Assembly (NCBI GenBank): GCA_947044365.1
Contig: OX345639.1
Location: 663,501-727,500 of the forward strand
Source: Petrosia ficiformis
Lineage: Eukaryota > Porifera > Demospongiae > Haplosclerida > Petrosiidae
Direction: 5' to 3'
DNA: 64,000 bases
A model generated the notes under the pieces. That model was not told the DNA's origin. It did not search any database and saw only the letters and a program-made list of their open reading frames with translations. Shown here in pieces: positions 25,095 through 40,600 of the stretch (positions are counted from its first letter, which is position 1; every line of letters begins with the position of its first letter). Position numbers and translations under genes: made by a program.

Positions 25095-25507
25095 CAAAAC
25101 ATTACAATCCCACAACATGATATAATATGTATACTCTTCATATATGATATTGAATGTATTATTATATCATCTTGTATTACATATTATAATGTATGTAGTA
25201 TGAATATATATTATATGTATGTAGTATATACTATACTATGTATATGTATGAATATATATTATATGTATGTAGTATATATATATGTATGAATATATATTAT
25301 ATGTATGTAGTAATTATATAATTATTATTAAGTTAAAAGTATGTAAGTGTATTTAAACTACCTAAATATGTACATGTAACTCTATATGCAATTATGTATG
25401 TTGGTATGTATTTATGTATGTATGTATGTATGTATGTATGTATGTATGTATGTATGTATGTATGTATGTTTGTATGTACATGCATATGTATGTATGTATG
25501 TATGTAC

Positions 25508-25538
<31 letters not shown>

Positions 25539-28500
25539 TATATGTATCATGTATATGTGTATGTATGTATGTATGTATATATGTATATGTGTATGTATGT
25601 ATGTATGTATGTATGTATATATGTATCATGTATACGTGTATGTATGTAACTATGTATATGTGTATGTATGATTCCAATTTACATGATTGTATTATGATTT
25701 ATATAAGGAAAATATAACCTAATTACTGACTGACAGTTAAATAAACTGTCCTATTCATTCTTTAGAAATTCATACACATACCACATACACACTCTACCCA
25801 TACACACATACATACATACATACATACATACATACATACAGACATACATACATACATACATACATACATACATACATACATGCAGTACACACACGCACAC
25901 ACACACATACATACAGTACACACATACACATGCAGTACACACATACATACATACACCCATACACACATACACTCATACACACATACAGTGCACATACATA
26001 TATACACAAACATACATACATACATACAGTACACATACATACTGTACATACATGCAGTACACACATACATACATACACACATACAGTACATTCATACATA
26101 CAGTACATACATACACACACACATGTATGAAAATCAATAAATATGTATGTAGTACATGTAAATACTACTTCTTTCTTTCTTTTTTACAGAACTCTTTGGG
26201 ACCTCCAGAAGGTAAGTGATTGTAGTGGACAATATGTCATTTATGCTTTAATTACTGCTTTGTTTATCTTTCTGTCTGTTTGTCTAATCTCTGTGTCTGC
26301 ATAATTACATAATATTATTATATTTCTATCTCTGTTTGTCCTGTTTATCTCTGTTTCTGTCTGTCTGTCTGTCTGTCTGTCTCTGTCTCTCTCTCTCGTC
26401 AGCAGAAAACAAAAAAAAGAGGGTGTAAAACAACCACAGGAAGTAATCAATACGCCCACTGCTTTTATTAGCGTGAGTAGTTCATTCTCCCCCTCCTCCT
26501 TCTACTCCTTCTCCTCCTCCTCTTCCTCCTCCTCCTCCTCTTCTTCTTAATTCATTCCTTCTTTGTACTGTAATTACATGAGTATTCATGTTGAATAGTT
26601 CTGAATAATTGGGTAATTCAATAATGAGTAACGAGTATTCTTGGTCAGGTGGTCTTTAATGGTGAATAGTTCTGAATAATTGGGTAATTCAATAATGAGT
26701 AACGAGTATTCTTGGTCAGGTGGTCTTTAATGGTATTGGAACAAACATTGTGTCATACATCAAATTAAGGATGAGAACTGAACTGTATACAAACCAGTAA
26801 TGTGGAAATATTTAACTGACTGACAAATATTTAGACCTATATTGTCCTGGTCCCATGTAGACATTCACTAGATATATTGGAAAATGTGTAGTATGGTGCT
26901 GCTTCCACACCACTGTATAGCAGGCATGGAGTCAAGTACTGACTTGAGTGCTTGAAGCGCAAGGACTTCTAAAAAGACTTAAAATCAGAAGCGATTATGA
27001 CTTTTGTGAATAGAGTACTTAAGCTCAAAGTCAAGCACTTCTTCAAGGACTAGCTCAAGCACTTTTACAGCTATTTAAAAATTCAAATCCAGTACTCTAG
27101 TGTTTTATTTAGTATACTTGTTACAACGAATAAACTGCATTGCTTGTACAGTATACACAATATTATTAGGCTTTGTAGATTATACCATCACCAGTCCAGT
27201 CTGGATGTGTACAACTGATGATAGCAAAGCTAGATCTGGCCATGACAATTTTGGGCTGAATGTAAATAACAGAAATGACAGGCTAACAAAAGTTATCTAG
27301 TTAAGTACAGATATTGCAAACAGACAGTGATATCACATCTGATCTGAATATAGCCCATTTGAATATAGGTTGTATAGACAGAATAGGAACCTTCATGTAT
27401 TCATATCTCTTGGGACTAGATGTCATGTTGATATCTACTCCTACAGCCTATGTGTTGTCTGTGGTCAATATGCTTACCTAATCATAAATGAAATATATAT
27501 CTTTGCATATATATATATAATATAATTATAATATGAGCATTAGTCATAACTGAGCAGACACTCATTTCCATAACATCCTCTCCTAATCTATCTATTCACA
27601 TCCATCCATCCATTTATCCATCCATTTATCCATCCATTCACCCATCTGTTCATTCACCTGTCCATCCATTCACCCATCCATCCATCCACCTGTCCATCCA
27701 TTCACCCATCCTCCATCCATCCAGCCATCCTCCATCCATCCACCCATCATTGGCTTTCTCCTCTTTCATATCTCTATTAGGCTGGTGAAGGATTATGTAA
27801 GAAACTGGTAGTCCATCAAACCAATATTATGCAACAAGTTGAAATTATTACAAGTATGTCTCTGTTCGTCTATCTTTTCAACCATCCATCTGCATCCATT
27901 CCTCCATCCATCCACCAACCCATCCATCCATCTCCCCAATCACCCATCCATCCACCTGCCCACCCATCCATCCATCCATCTCTCCAATCACCCATCCATC
28001 CACCCATCCATCCATCTCCCCAATCACCCATCCATCCACCTGTCCAGTCTCTGCCCACCCATACATCCACTCATCCCTTCATTCATCCATTAGATTCTCT
28101 TGAACCAGATAGTACAACCAAACCTACATCGTATGGTGCAGTTGTAACAGAACTATTACTTCAATTAGATTGTGCTGTATCAACTACTCAGAAATGTTTA
28201 ACAAAAGACATTTTTGAGAAAAATCCAAAGTGAGCCAGCCCTGTGATTAATATTGATCTATCTATTTATCTGTTTGAATATTTCTATCTATTTATCTGTT
28301 TGAATATTTCTATCTATTTATCTATCTATTCCACTAGTTTGAAGTCTCAGTTAGCAGATAGTGAGCGTGTGATGTATGCTAATGTTGCTTTGCTAGTCAA
28401 ATGGGCTGATTTTGCCGGTCGTGATCCTCAATATAATATGAATAGAGAATACATATTCTTTTGTGTTACAGCTTTCAAAGATGCTTTAATTGTGAGATTC

Positions 28501-30670
28501 GTTTACTCTTCAATGTGTCACAATTTGTCCATTCTAACCATCCATCCATTTGTTCATTTGTTCATTTATCCATCCTTTTATCCATCCATCAAGCCATCCA
28601 TCTATTCATTCATCCATCCATCCATCCATCCATTGATCCATCCATCCATCCATCCATCCATCCCATCCATTGATCCATCAATCCATACATTGATCCATCC
28701 ATCCATTCATTCACCATTGCTCAATATATTCAGGATATTGTACGATTGGTAGCAGATAATGTTATTGGTTCAACATCATCTCTTCCTTACAATTCCCTAC
28801 CTTCCAACAGAAACAGAAGGTAAGTATTTACAAGTAGTAGCAACTCTGTAGCTGCATCTAAACTCTGTTTCTCTATCATTTCTCTTTACTCTCTCTCTAT
28901 GTCTCCCTGTCTGTCTCTCTATGTCTCTCTCTGTTTCTCTGTCTCTCTTTGTCTGTCTCTCACACACACTCTCTCTCTTGATGTTTCCTTTGTAGAGCGT
29001 CAGTGAATGATGCTCTTTTAAACAGAATTACCCCTCTTACATTGGTGGGTGTGTCAGGTAATCCTAACCTTCTATCCACACCTGGTGTACCCTCACGTTC
29101 ACAGAGTGTTAAACCACGTGGTACTGTCAGCAGGGACTCTTTGACTTCTGATTCTAGTGACTCTGATGTGACTATTAACAGACGCTCTGGAAGTGTGGAA
29201 CAGCAAGAGGTAAATTTATGAGTATACTGAAGTCTATTCACATTCACGATGACCTCTTAATTAAGATGTGATGACTATATATGTAATATAGTGTATAGTT
29301 TAATGTCATAAGGTTAATATATGATTATACTGTAACTCAATAATGAAAGAATGAATTGAAATTTGACACACACAAAAAGCACGGGAAGGATAATTATGTG
29401 AAAAAATAGTACAGGAAAAAGATTGTTGGTTATTCCAAACTAAAGCTATGACCATTTTTCTGAGGACAAGATGACCATGCCAGCATTTCTATGATAATGA
29501 TAATCAGGTGCAAAGAGACTACTTACCTGTGCACATGTGTTTAAGTGTGTGATTATGGATTTCACTTATCTACATGTACTGTATAGAGTAAAACAAATTG
29601 GTTTCCATGATAACCAATGTCACATTTTTACTCACATGTATTTTTTTGCTCCAGTCAATAAAGGATGTAATAAATTAATTTGTAATTATTTTTAGTTGGT
29701 AGATGGCAATAGTCCTCCTCAATTACCCAGCCGTCCCACCCCTAAACTACAAACTAATGAGGCTCGATATACTACACTCCCTTCTTATCCTCAAAAGGCA
29801 GTTGAAAATGGAGTCCCTAGTGTTCCTCCTCGTAAACATAGCTCACCAAGTTCAGGTAAAGAAGATAAACATTAAAAAATAGTTTTGATCACATGATTGT
29901 CATGCAATTAAAATAAATTAATCACACAACTGTCATGTGATTAAAATATTTTCAATACAATACTGTCATGTGATTACGATGCTTTGATCATGTGAACAAG
30001 GTTTTAGGCAGAGCTCAGAGAAAGGAGGGTGGCAGTGTCAAAAGCATGACCACATTAAAGGCCTAATTGTATTCCTATGACCATATCAAAGGAATTGAGA
30101 CAAGGAAAGGAGATTGAGCCACCCCTCTTGCCTCTTTGGCTAAAACCTTGAGGACTGTCACATGATTAGTCACGAGACACATTCTACATGATTTTTGATG
30201 ATAATTATTGATATACCTGACCTTTGACCTTTGACCTTTGACCTTACTAGATCATCCATTTATTATTCCTACAATCATAAATGGGGATGTTCCAGGAAAT
30301 GCCGAAAAGCCTCCTCCTATTCCAATAAAGAAACGCAAACAACTTGGAACTCAACCTTTGACCTCTCCAACTCATTCTAGAATGTAAGTTTTAGTTAATC
30401 ACATGACTGTCATGTGACTATTATATATTTCTTGCTTATAGGAATCCCAATGCAACTCCACCCTCAATTCCACAAGTCAGTTGATGTACATGTGTACATG
30501 TATAAATATCATACATACATACATACGTACATACACATACATACATACATACATATATACATACATACATACACACATACATACATACATACATACATAC
30601 ATACATACATACATACATACATACATACATACATACATACATACATACATACATACATACATACATACAT

Positions 30671-30725
<55 letters not shown>

Positions 30726-33619
30726 TACATACATACATACACGCATACACACCTGTAAATACATAATTATGTATATTTACACATGTATATATACATACAC
30801 TATTCAGAGCATACCAATACATAAAGGAGATTATGATGATTTGCCTCCTCCAATACCCACTAAAAGACATGGAACACCACGAGGAGGGACTTCCCCTTCC
30901 ATAACTCCTCATTCCCATCCTTCGTCCTTCACTCCTCCATCAATGACTCGAGATGGTCCTGTTCTACCTATAAGAATAGATTCCATTCCTGGTTTGAGAA
31001 ATAAATTAGAATCTATTGGGACACCCCCTCCAAAACCTCCACGTAATCTTCAGCCACATGGTTCTAGTGAGGTTAGTCTATTTATACACACACACATAAT
31101 TATACATATGCATACATATTTATTTAAGCATACATCAGTGTGTGTTGTTTTAGTAATGGCTACTTTTAGTTATAGTTAACTAAAACAACACTAATATACA
31201 TCTAAACAACATGTAAGCATGTACATACATATGTATGACTATATGTCCATACATGTACATGTACATGTATATGTGTATATATTGTAAGTATGTACATACA
31301 CATACGTACATGTACATGTACATACATGTTTTATATGTATGACTGTATGTCTATATACAATATAATATATACATGTACTACACTATGTATATACACATAC
31401 ATGTATGTATGTAACTTTGTACATACTCGTACATGTACATATGTATGATTACATGTCCGTACATGTACAGGTACATACATGTATTATATGTATGACTGTA
31501 TGTCTATATACAATAACACTATGTATATACACATACATGTATGTATGTAACTGTGTGTACTTTTGCCAAAGGTATTTCCACAGATCATACAACACGCTCC
31601 AGATGGCAGTAATCTATTGAATCTCATTGACCAGTATAATAAAAGAATAAAGTCTGCATCAGCTAAAGATGGAGAAGCCCCTCCTATACCTATTAAAAAG
31701 CGAACAAGTAAAGGCAGAGATATTTTGTATTTAAAAAATAATGGGAAGGACATGTAGGGATATCAAAGTAGATAAAGCCCAGAAACAAGATTGGGATGGT
31801 ATCTTGACGATACAATGAAACTAACTACATGTACATGTGCAGTGTTCAGCCCACACTGGTCAGCACTGGTCGGGAATAACCTCCACTCAGCATGAATTAA
31901 CCACTTCTCAGATAATACATATATAGGCTACTGAGACAGTATTAAGTATATACTGGATAAAGAGCACTAAATGCAATGTAGAATCCAACCACCACTCTAA
32001 ATATCCTGGGCAGAACACTGTATGTGTATATAACCCTAAACTCTGTTCATATTCATGATGAACTAATTAGGATGTGATGACTTTATATGTACTATAATGT
32101 ATAGTTTAATGTCATAAGGTTAATACATGATTATATTGTAACTCAATAAAGAAACAATGAATTGAAATTTGACACACACACACACAAAAATGGGAAGGAT
32201 AATTATATGAAAGTGGTACAGGTAAAAATATTGTTGGACATTCTAAAGCAATATTATGAACATTTTCTAGGCCATGGTGAATGCTTTATTTTGGAATTTA
32301 CTATATATAATATATATACTTATGTACATGTACATGTACATGTAAGGTTATTATAGAGTCATTATGGACATCTATCATTAGTTTAATTTTGTTGCTAAAG
32401 TACCATCCCAATCTAGTGGTTACATGTATGTACACATTTCGTTACTCGTTAAGGTGGTTATATATTTATATATCTATTTTATATTTGTTTCTATTTCTTC
32501 TCTAGCTATGTTAATGTATAATCAACTAATCAAAGCTAATGATTACACTTTTGATGATAGTATGATACCCTCACTGAATATTCCTGATATGACGGCCCCA
32601 CCCCCTCTTCCTCCAAAAAAACGCAAGAAGAGACCAGAACCAGCTAGAAAACCTGAAACCAAAAGAGATACCAGTCCATTAGTTAATGTAAGTGGAATGG
32701 GTACCAATCTTGAATAGGTACATCAGCCCTATAGTTAATACAAAGTGGAATGGGTACCAGTCTTGAATAGGTACATCAGCCCTATAGTTAATACAAAGTG
32801 GAATGGGTATCAGTCTTGAATAGGTACATCAGCCCTATAGTTAATACAAAGTGGAATGGGTACCAGTCTTGAATAGGTACATTAGTCCTATAGTTAATAC
32901 AAAGTGGAATGGGTATCAGTCTGGCATACAACTCATTTAAAATGATTATTTATAATTCAAACATATCATTATTAATTTTTAATTATATTACAGGGTTCAC
33001 CTCGTCATATTGCTAAGGGGAACAGTGTAGGTAGTTTAGATGAATTAGAATTATCATCGTAAGTCTATTTGTACAGATTTATCTACCTGTCTATATGTAT
33101 ATATACATGTATGTATGTATGTATGTATGTATGTATGTATGTATGTATGTATGTTTGTATATACATATACATGTATCTATGTATGTATGTATGTATGTAC
33201 ATGTACATGTACATGTATGTATGTATGTATGTATGTACATGTACATATGCACATGTATGTATGTATGTATGTATGTATGTATGTATGTATGTATGTATGT
33301 ATGTATATGTATGTATGTACATTGTATGTATGTATGTACGTACATGTACATGTATGTATGTATCTATGTATGTATCTATGTATGTATGTATGTTTGTATG
33401 TACATATACATGTATCTATGTATGTATGTATGTATGTATGTATGTATGTATGTATGTATGTATGTATGTACATGTACATGTACATGTATACATGTATGTA
33501 CATATACATGTATGTATGTATGTACGTGTACATGTACATGTATGTATGTATGTATGTATGTATGTATCTATGTATGTTTGTATGTACATGCATATGTATG
33601 TATGTATGTATGTATGTAC

Positions 33620-33650
<31 letters not shown>

Positions 33651-34034
33651 TGTATGTATGTATCTATATACATTGTATGTATGTATGTACGTACATGTAC
33701 ATGTATGTATGTATCTATGTATGTTTGTATGTGCATGCATATGTATGTATGTATGTATGTATCTATGTATGTATCTATGTATGTATGTATGTTTGTATGT
33801 ACATATACATGTATCTATGTATGTATGTATGTATGTATGTATGTATGTATGTATGTATGTATGTATGTATGTATGTATGTATGTACATGTACATGTACAT
33901 GTATACATGTATGTACATATACATGTATGTATGTATGTACGTGTACATGTACATGTATGTATGTATGTATGTATGTATGTATCTATGTATGTTTGTATGT
34001 ACATGCATATGTATGTATGTATGTATGTATGTAC

Positions 34035-34065
<31 letters not shown>

Positions 34066-34153
34066 TGTATGTATGTATCTATGTACATTGTATGTATGTA
34101 TGTACGTACATGTACATGTATGTATGTATCTATGTATGTTTGTATGTGCATGC

Positions 34154-34184
<31 letters not shown>

Positions 34185-34638
34185 TGTATGTATGTATGTA
34201 TGTATGTATGTATGTATGTATGTATGTATGTACATTGTATGTATGTATATACATACATGTACATGTATGTATGCATATATAATTATATAAATCATAATTG
34301 TTATTCTAATAACAGAGATGAACTAGACCCAACAGATGATTATTTACAAGTTGACGATGTAACGCCATATTTGAAATTTGAACAGGAAGATAACGGAGGT
34401 TACACGCTAAGAGGAGGTCCTCTAGATGCACTAATAGCATATGCTGCTTCAACCTCAAAATCAGGTTAGAAAAACCAGTATATAGTTAATTACTAATATT
34501 TATATACATGTTGCATGTTGTGATTCATTTATTGAATTAACATTTAATCATGAGATTATTCAAAATTAATACCTCCAAATTTGGTATATCAAATTTATAC
34601 CAACAAACAATAATCACAGGATAGAAATAAGTGCTTTA

Positions 34639-34677
<39 letters not shown>

Positions 34678-37600
34678 CATTATTATTATTATTATTATAA
34701 GTAAAGCAATGATGAAACATAGAGTAAACAAGATTTCAAGTGAAAATAATACAGGATGAAAATAATATAATATATATTGAAATTAGAATCTGTCATTAAA
34801 ACCATGAATTGGTGCTCCATCATCCAAACCAATACTTCGCCATTTTGTACGAGAGCCACACAAGCATAGTGTACTGTTGCTCTTAAGATTGCAAACGAGA
34901 GTCTAGCTCTGATCCATCCAACCACATTACTATAACTCCCATTTGTTAGCCAGCCCATCACCAAGTCTCTTAATAAAAACTTCCGCTTCCTTTCTGAGCA
35001 TTCCATCAACTGAACAACACAGTGGTGTGAAAACAGATCTTCTTGCCTCACATGCTTCAACATACTTATCTTTCTTATCCTTTTCTGCACTTTTTATTAC
35101 TTCTCTTGGGGAATGTTTGCTATATGATTGGGCGTCAGTATCTATAATTCTGACATCGAACAATGCCTCAACCTGTGGCATCCAAACCCCTCGAATGGCT
35201 AGATCACCTATCAATGCTGGTGATCCTATTACGTCATCCTCCTCTCTAATAACTGGTTCTTTTTTTATCTGATTCCACAAAAAGATGAAAGGTCCCCTAT
35301 TGTATCCCTTACTTCATTGTGTCTACGGATAATGAGGCCACCTTTACGGCATGATAGGGCATGTGATAGAGAGAAAGGTGCTGAACAACCATCACAAATA
35401 TCTGGAACATTTAACAAGGGTTTTCTATATCTAATAGCCAAGCCGTCCCGAAATTCGCCTGCTGACAAATCAAAATGATTTTTCACAAGAGGTAGTACTG
35501 TTAACCAAGATGATGTTTTTTCTTTATTTGCACGGAGAATAGCCCGTTGACGTGGCTGGTCAAAATGACTAAGGATAGTTTCAAACTTCTCCACATTTAA
35601 TAGCGTCTTGCTTTCAAGTGTTTCAGATTTTACTTCTTTTAAACAATTTACATGAGCACCAATTTCAAAAACTTGATCATCTTTAATTGATTGAACTATC
35701 AAATCAGTTGCCCTTCTTGAACATTTGAATATTACGTCATTCATCTCCGTTGGATCTGATATCCCAAGACCTCCAAGTCTAGCAGGGAGTGAAAAGAGTT
35801 TACCTTCAGCTTGAGAAACCTCACATCCAAACACACTTGGTAGGAATTTATTTGAAATATTAAACTCGAGTTCTTTATATAGTGCATCACAATCTGGTAC
35901 CAAACGTTGGAGATAGTTCCACTTAAACTGGAGTGATTTGGTAAAAGCAGCGAAAGCAGCCTGTGGCTGTACTTCTGCAATTGTGGTTAAACGATCCAAC
36001 TCAGATACCCACCCATCAACCACCTCTTTTACAGAATCCTTTCTACTTAAATCATCACCAATAAAGCCACCAAGCACTCTCTTACTACATACTATGTTGA
36101 CTCCTGTATCAGCAAATACTTCGTTAGCCTTGGTCAAGGATCTCTCATCGACAACTAAAAAACTCTTCAAGGGTTCTGGAAAGTATCCAAAGCAGGGACC
36201 ATTCTTTTTATCAAGTCAAACCACTCTTTTAAGGCATCAAAACTTCTACAGATGAAGCATCATCTGCATACCAGACTTGAGTTACTTCTTTAATACTATT
36301 CAAAGACCAAATTAGTGGAAGTGAACCGACAGCAAAAATAAACATTGACAATGGGTCCCCCTGTGTTACCCCCTCCTTACTAAATAAGGCAGCTGACTTG
36401 GAACCACGAACCACTAGATCGAGCACCTCTGGGCCATAAGACACGAGCATTCCACACTACCGCTACTCTATTTAATGAGTTGAATGCATTTGCAGCGTCA
36501 ATAAGCAAAACTCCCCATCCATCCTGTTTTTTTTTCTTCAAACAGCTCATTAATTGCATGAACTGCACCTTTAATTCCGGCTGCTGTGCCGGCACACAAT
36601 TGGCTGACACCACACAACCCCTCAATATCACCTTTGGTTGCTAGACAAACCGTCTTTCCAATGATTCTTCTAAGAGTTTCCCCAATACCTATGGGCCTAA
36701 CCCCGGGGCACTTATCCAATGCTATCATACGGCTTGCCATCAAAGCTCTTAAATCATACCATGGAACAATGGAATTAGATATTCTTCTAGAGAGAGAGGC
36801 AACTGATTCTCGAAGCCATTCACTATGTGCCCCATATTGTAACAGTGCCTCTTGCCAAATGCTTGCATCACTTCCTCCAGGACCTACCCCACCTTGAATT
36901 GTACGAGCAACTTTTAGAATGTGGGCTCCCGTAATTTCAACGTCTTCGAGCATGGGCAATTGTTCACTTACTAACAGTGCCGACTTAGGAGGAATTTGAG
37001 GATCTGGATGTTTCTTGTGCAATACATCAATAACTGGTGTTTGAACAACACACTCCCTTCCTTGTTCTTTGTTGGAGCCACTTCATTATGATTCAATACT
37101 TTACATCTACCTTTCTCAGAAAGCCACCGTACTACAGCACGAACATTTCCTTTCAACATAAGCCTTGTAAATATTTTTACAATATGTTGATCATCAAAAT
37201 CCCTTTTGTTGCTGTTCTTCAGTAATTTATCACACCTCACTGCTTCTTGTATAAGCTGATCGTATTCTCCTCTACACCACATGGCCATTCTCCTTTCCAG
37301 AACTCTTCTAATATCATTTCCTTTCCTAATCATCCGATCCCTTTGCAAGACAACAGCACAGAATACAATGAATCTATCAGCAGGATAATTACCACATGCT
37401 AATTGTGTAACTTCCTTTGACAATAGCTCAACATACTTCCTCCCAATAGCTCCACCAGGAAGATCATACTGCTTGCCTTGTAACTGAACTAGCTTTTTCC
37501 AACACTCATTCCAAACACATACTTCATCAACATTGATTGAACTGTTATTATGTTCAAACTTTGCCCCAAAGGCTTGCACCATAAGATCATCTACATTGAC

Positions 37601-40600
37601 ACGCCCATCAGCACTAAGACTATCATTATCAACAACAAATGACCTTCTTTCAGAGGGAGCAACACTTGTACTAGTCAAATTCTGGTTAATATGGTTATTA
37701 TTCTGTGAACTATGCTTGTTCGACCAAACCTTGGACCGATCAACGGAATCACCGGGATCGACAGGATCACTGGGTCTCCAAACTGATAAGTGACGATCTT
37801 CTATTCGACCTTTCTCCTGTCTGCTTTGCAAAGTGTTACTACAAGAACCTGATTTTCTAGGTAGACATGATACACACGGAGTTCCATTCTTCACACAAAT
37901 ACAACGAACACACCATTACACGTGCAGCACGCCATTTTTTTAAATTATTATTATTATTATTATTATTATGGAAATAGGTTAAGAAACAAAAGAATGAAAT
38001 TAAAACAGTAAATTGTCAGAATAAACGTTAAGAAAAAATAATAGAATCAACGTCAATAGATTTAACTTTATATCTGGTTCCCCGAATACATAAATTGGAT
38101 GTCCTAAGAATGGTAAAACTAATTTTGGCTCTCAACCAGTGCATTAATTGACTGTATGGCTTTTGAGTATCAGAGGCAATACGTTCAGCCATCCTCTATT
38201 ATTATCGTTATTATTATTATTATTATTATTTCATCTTCTAGTGAATCAATACACAGAAGCATTTCTATCTACCTATTACACACTTATAACTCCAGATGAA
38301 CTCATATCTAAGTTATTATATAGACTACATTATTTCTATAAAGAGGCACAGTTGTATCACACAACTGAACTATTTCATAGCAACACAGCTGTGTGGCAAG
38401 CTACTACCAGTTTGCTTGCTAGAGTACTGACTAATTTACGGTACATGCGTGTGTTTTGTGTGTACATGTACATGTAAGTGTGTACAGAGATTTGTGAGTG
38501 TGTGTATGTACATGTATATGTATATGTAAAGAGATTTGTGAGTGTGTATATGTACATGTACATGTAAGTGTGTACAGACATTGTGAGTGTGTGTATGTAC
38601 ATGTATATGTATATGTACAGAGATTTGTAAGGGTTGATATAGTATATATGTACATGTACATGTACTGTGATGTGCATGTAGGTGTGTACAGTGATTTTTG
38701 AGTGTGTATGTAGTGTGTACATGTATGTACATGTATGGAGATTTGTGAGTGTGAATGTAGTGTATATGTACATGTACATGTACATGTATGGAGATTTTTG
38801 AGTGTGGATGAAGTGTGTATATGTACATGCATCAGTGTTTTTGATAAGCTTATATGGCGCACCATTAGCCCAAAGAGCTTCTTATTTGGCACTCCACAGT
38901 TCTCTCTTTGGGCCAGTGGCACAGTTAATTATGATTATATTGTCACTAACAGCATTAACTCTTTGTTAATTGGCTCAAGATGTATTCCCAATGGCACACA
39001 CACTAACCATTGTTGAGCCAATTTGGCCCATGCTTATCAAAAATTCTGACATGCATGTACATGTATGTGCATGGAGTATGTTTGTGTGTCTGTGTATCTG
39101 TTTTTATATCTGTGTCTGTGCCTGTGTCCATTTGTCTGTGTATCTGTGTCTGTCTGTCTGTCTGTGTGTCTGTGTGTCTCTGTGTATTGTGTCTGTGTGT
39201 AATCATATATTTTGTTTAATTCTATTTAGAGCCCCTCTAATCAAAGAAGCCAAGATTACACTTATAGAATTGTTACATACATTATTAACAGACGGACATC
39301 TTAAATTTGCTCAGCTGATAAGAAAAGAAGTAGTTGAAAAACTTGATCAGAAAATTCCTGAATTTATACCTCTCTCTGTAGCAATGTGTTCCAATTCAAA
39401 ATCGTAAGTTATAATTAATTATACTTTAATTAATTATACTTGTTAAATTGTTTATCTTTGTATATGACTCAGTAAATTGTTAATTATGTAATATTCTTTT
39501 GACTATCTCAGTATAACTCAGTAATTTGTAATAAATACTTTTATTCCTGTCCTCTCCTATTTCTCTATTCCTCCTCTCTTAGAAATCGGGTCATTACAGA
39601 TTTTGATGCCAGTGAAATAGCTAAACAAATGACTATTCTTGATGCTGACTATTTCTATCAGGTTGATATATCTGAAATGTTATATTGGGCAAAAGAACAT
39701 AATGAAGAGAAATGTCCTAAACTAACTATGTTCACAATGCATTTCAATAGTGTTTCATTATGGTATGTATGTGTGTATGTATGTGTACGTATGTATGTAT
39801 GTATGTATGTATGTATGTATGTATGTATGTATTATTGTATGTATGTATGTACGTATGTATGTATGTGTGTGTACGTATGTATATATGTGTATGCATGTAT
39901 GTATGTACATATGTATGTGTATGTATATATGTACATATGTATGTGTATGTATGTATGTACATATGTATGTATGTATGTATATATATAGTATATACATATA
40001 TATGTATGTATATATATATATTTCTATATTATATAAATATATATATATATCACAGGTGTCAGACAAGATTATTAGAGAAAGATTTAGAATGGAAAAAGCG
40101 TGAGAAACTAATGTTACTCTTTATAAGTATAATGAAGGTTAATATTTAATAATATATATACTTATAGTGTTGCATAGTGTAATGTTAATATATAATAATA
40201 TATTATGGAGTCTCTTTATATTACAGTCATTACGTGAATACAGCAATTTTAACTCGTATTTAGCAATCCTTTCTGCGATTGAAAGTGCTAATGTGTCTCG
40301 ACTTGACTGGTCAGACAGAATAACGAAGGTACACATGTAGCTAGAGATATAATTATACTTATATACATTCATACGTACATACATACATACATACATACAT
40401 ACATACATACATACATACATACACACATACAGGGTTTAGAGGAACCTCGTGCTCTTATTGACTCGAGAGGATCTTTCAAGAACTATCGACAAGCTTTCGC
40501 TCAAACTAAACCTCCTTGTATACCATATATGTAAGCTGTACTCTTTACTATATAATAGTAGATTAATAATTTTTATAAAAGTTAGTAACTTAACATAGAG

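Noticed and set aside
25394..26130. Several 60-110 codon frames, and the thought of a CRISPR-like array
   Set aside because: Simple tetranucleotide repeats without unique spacers; eukaryotic context.
27100..27300. 66-codon frame in RAPGEF1 intron 3
   Set aside because: No family resemblance, intronic, not joined by good splice sites.
33069..34469. Long open frames (up to 466 codons) in both strands
   Set aside because: They translate ATGT/ACAT repeats ([16 protein letters not shown]). Only 34316-34464 at the end is real, as RAPGEF1 exon 16.
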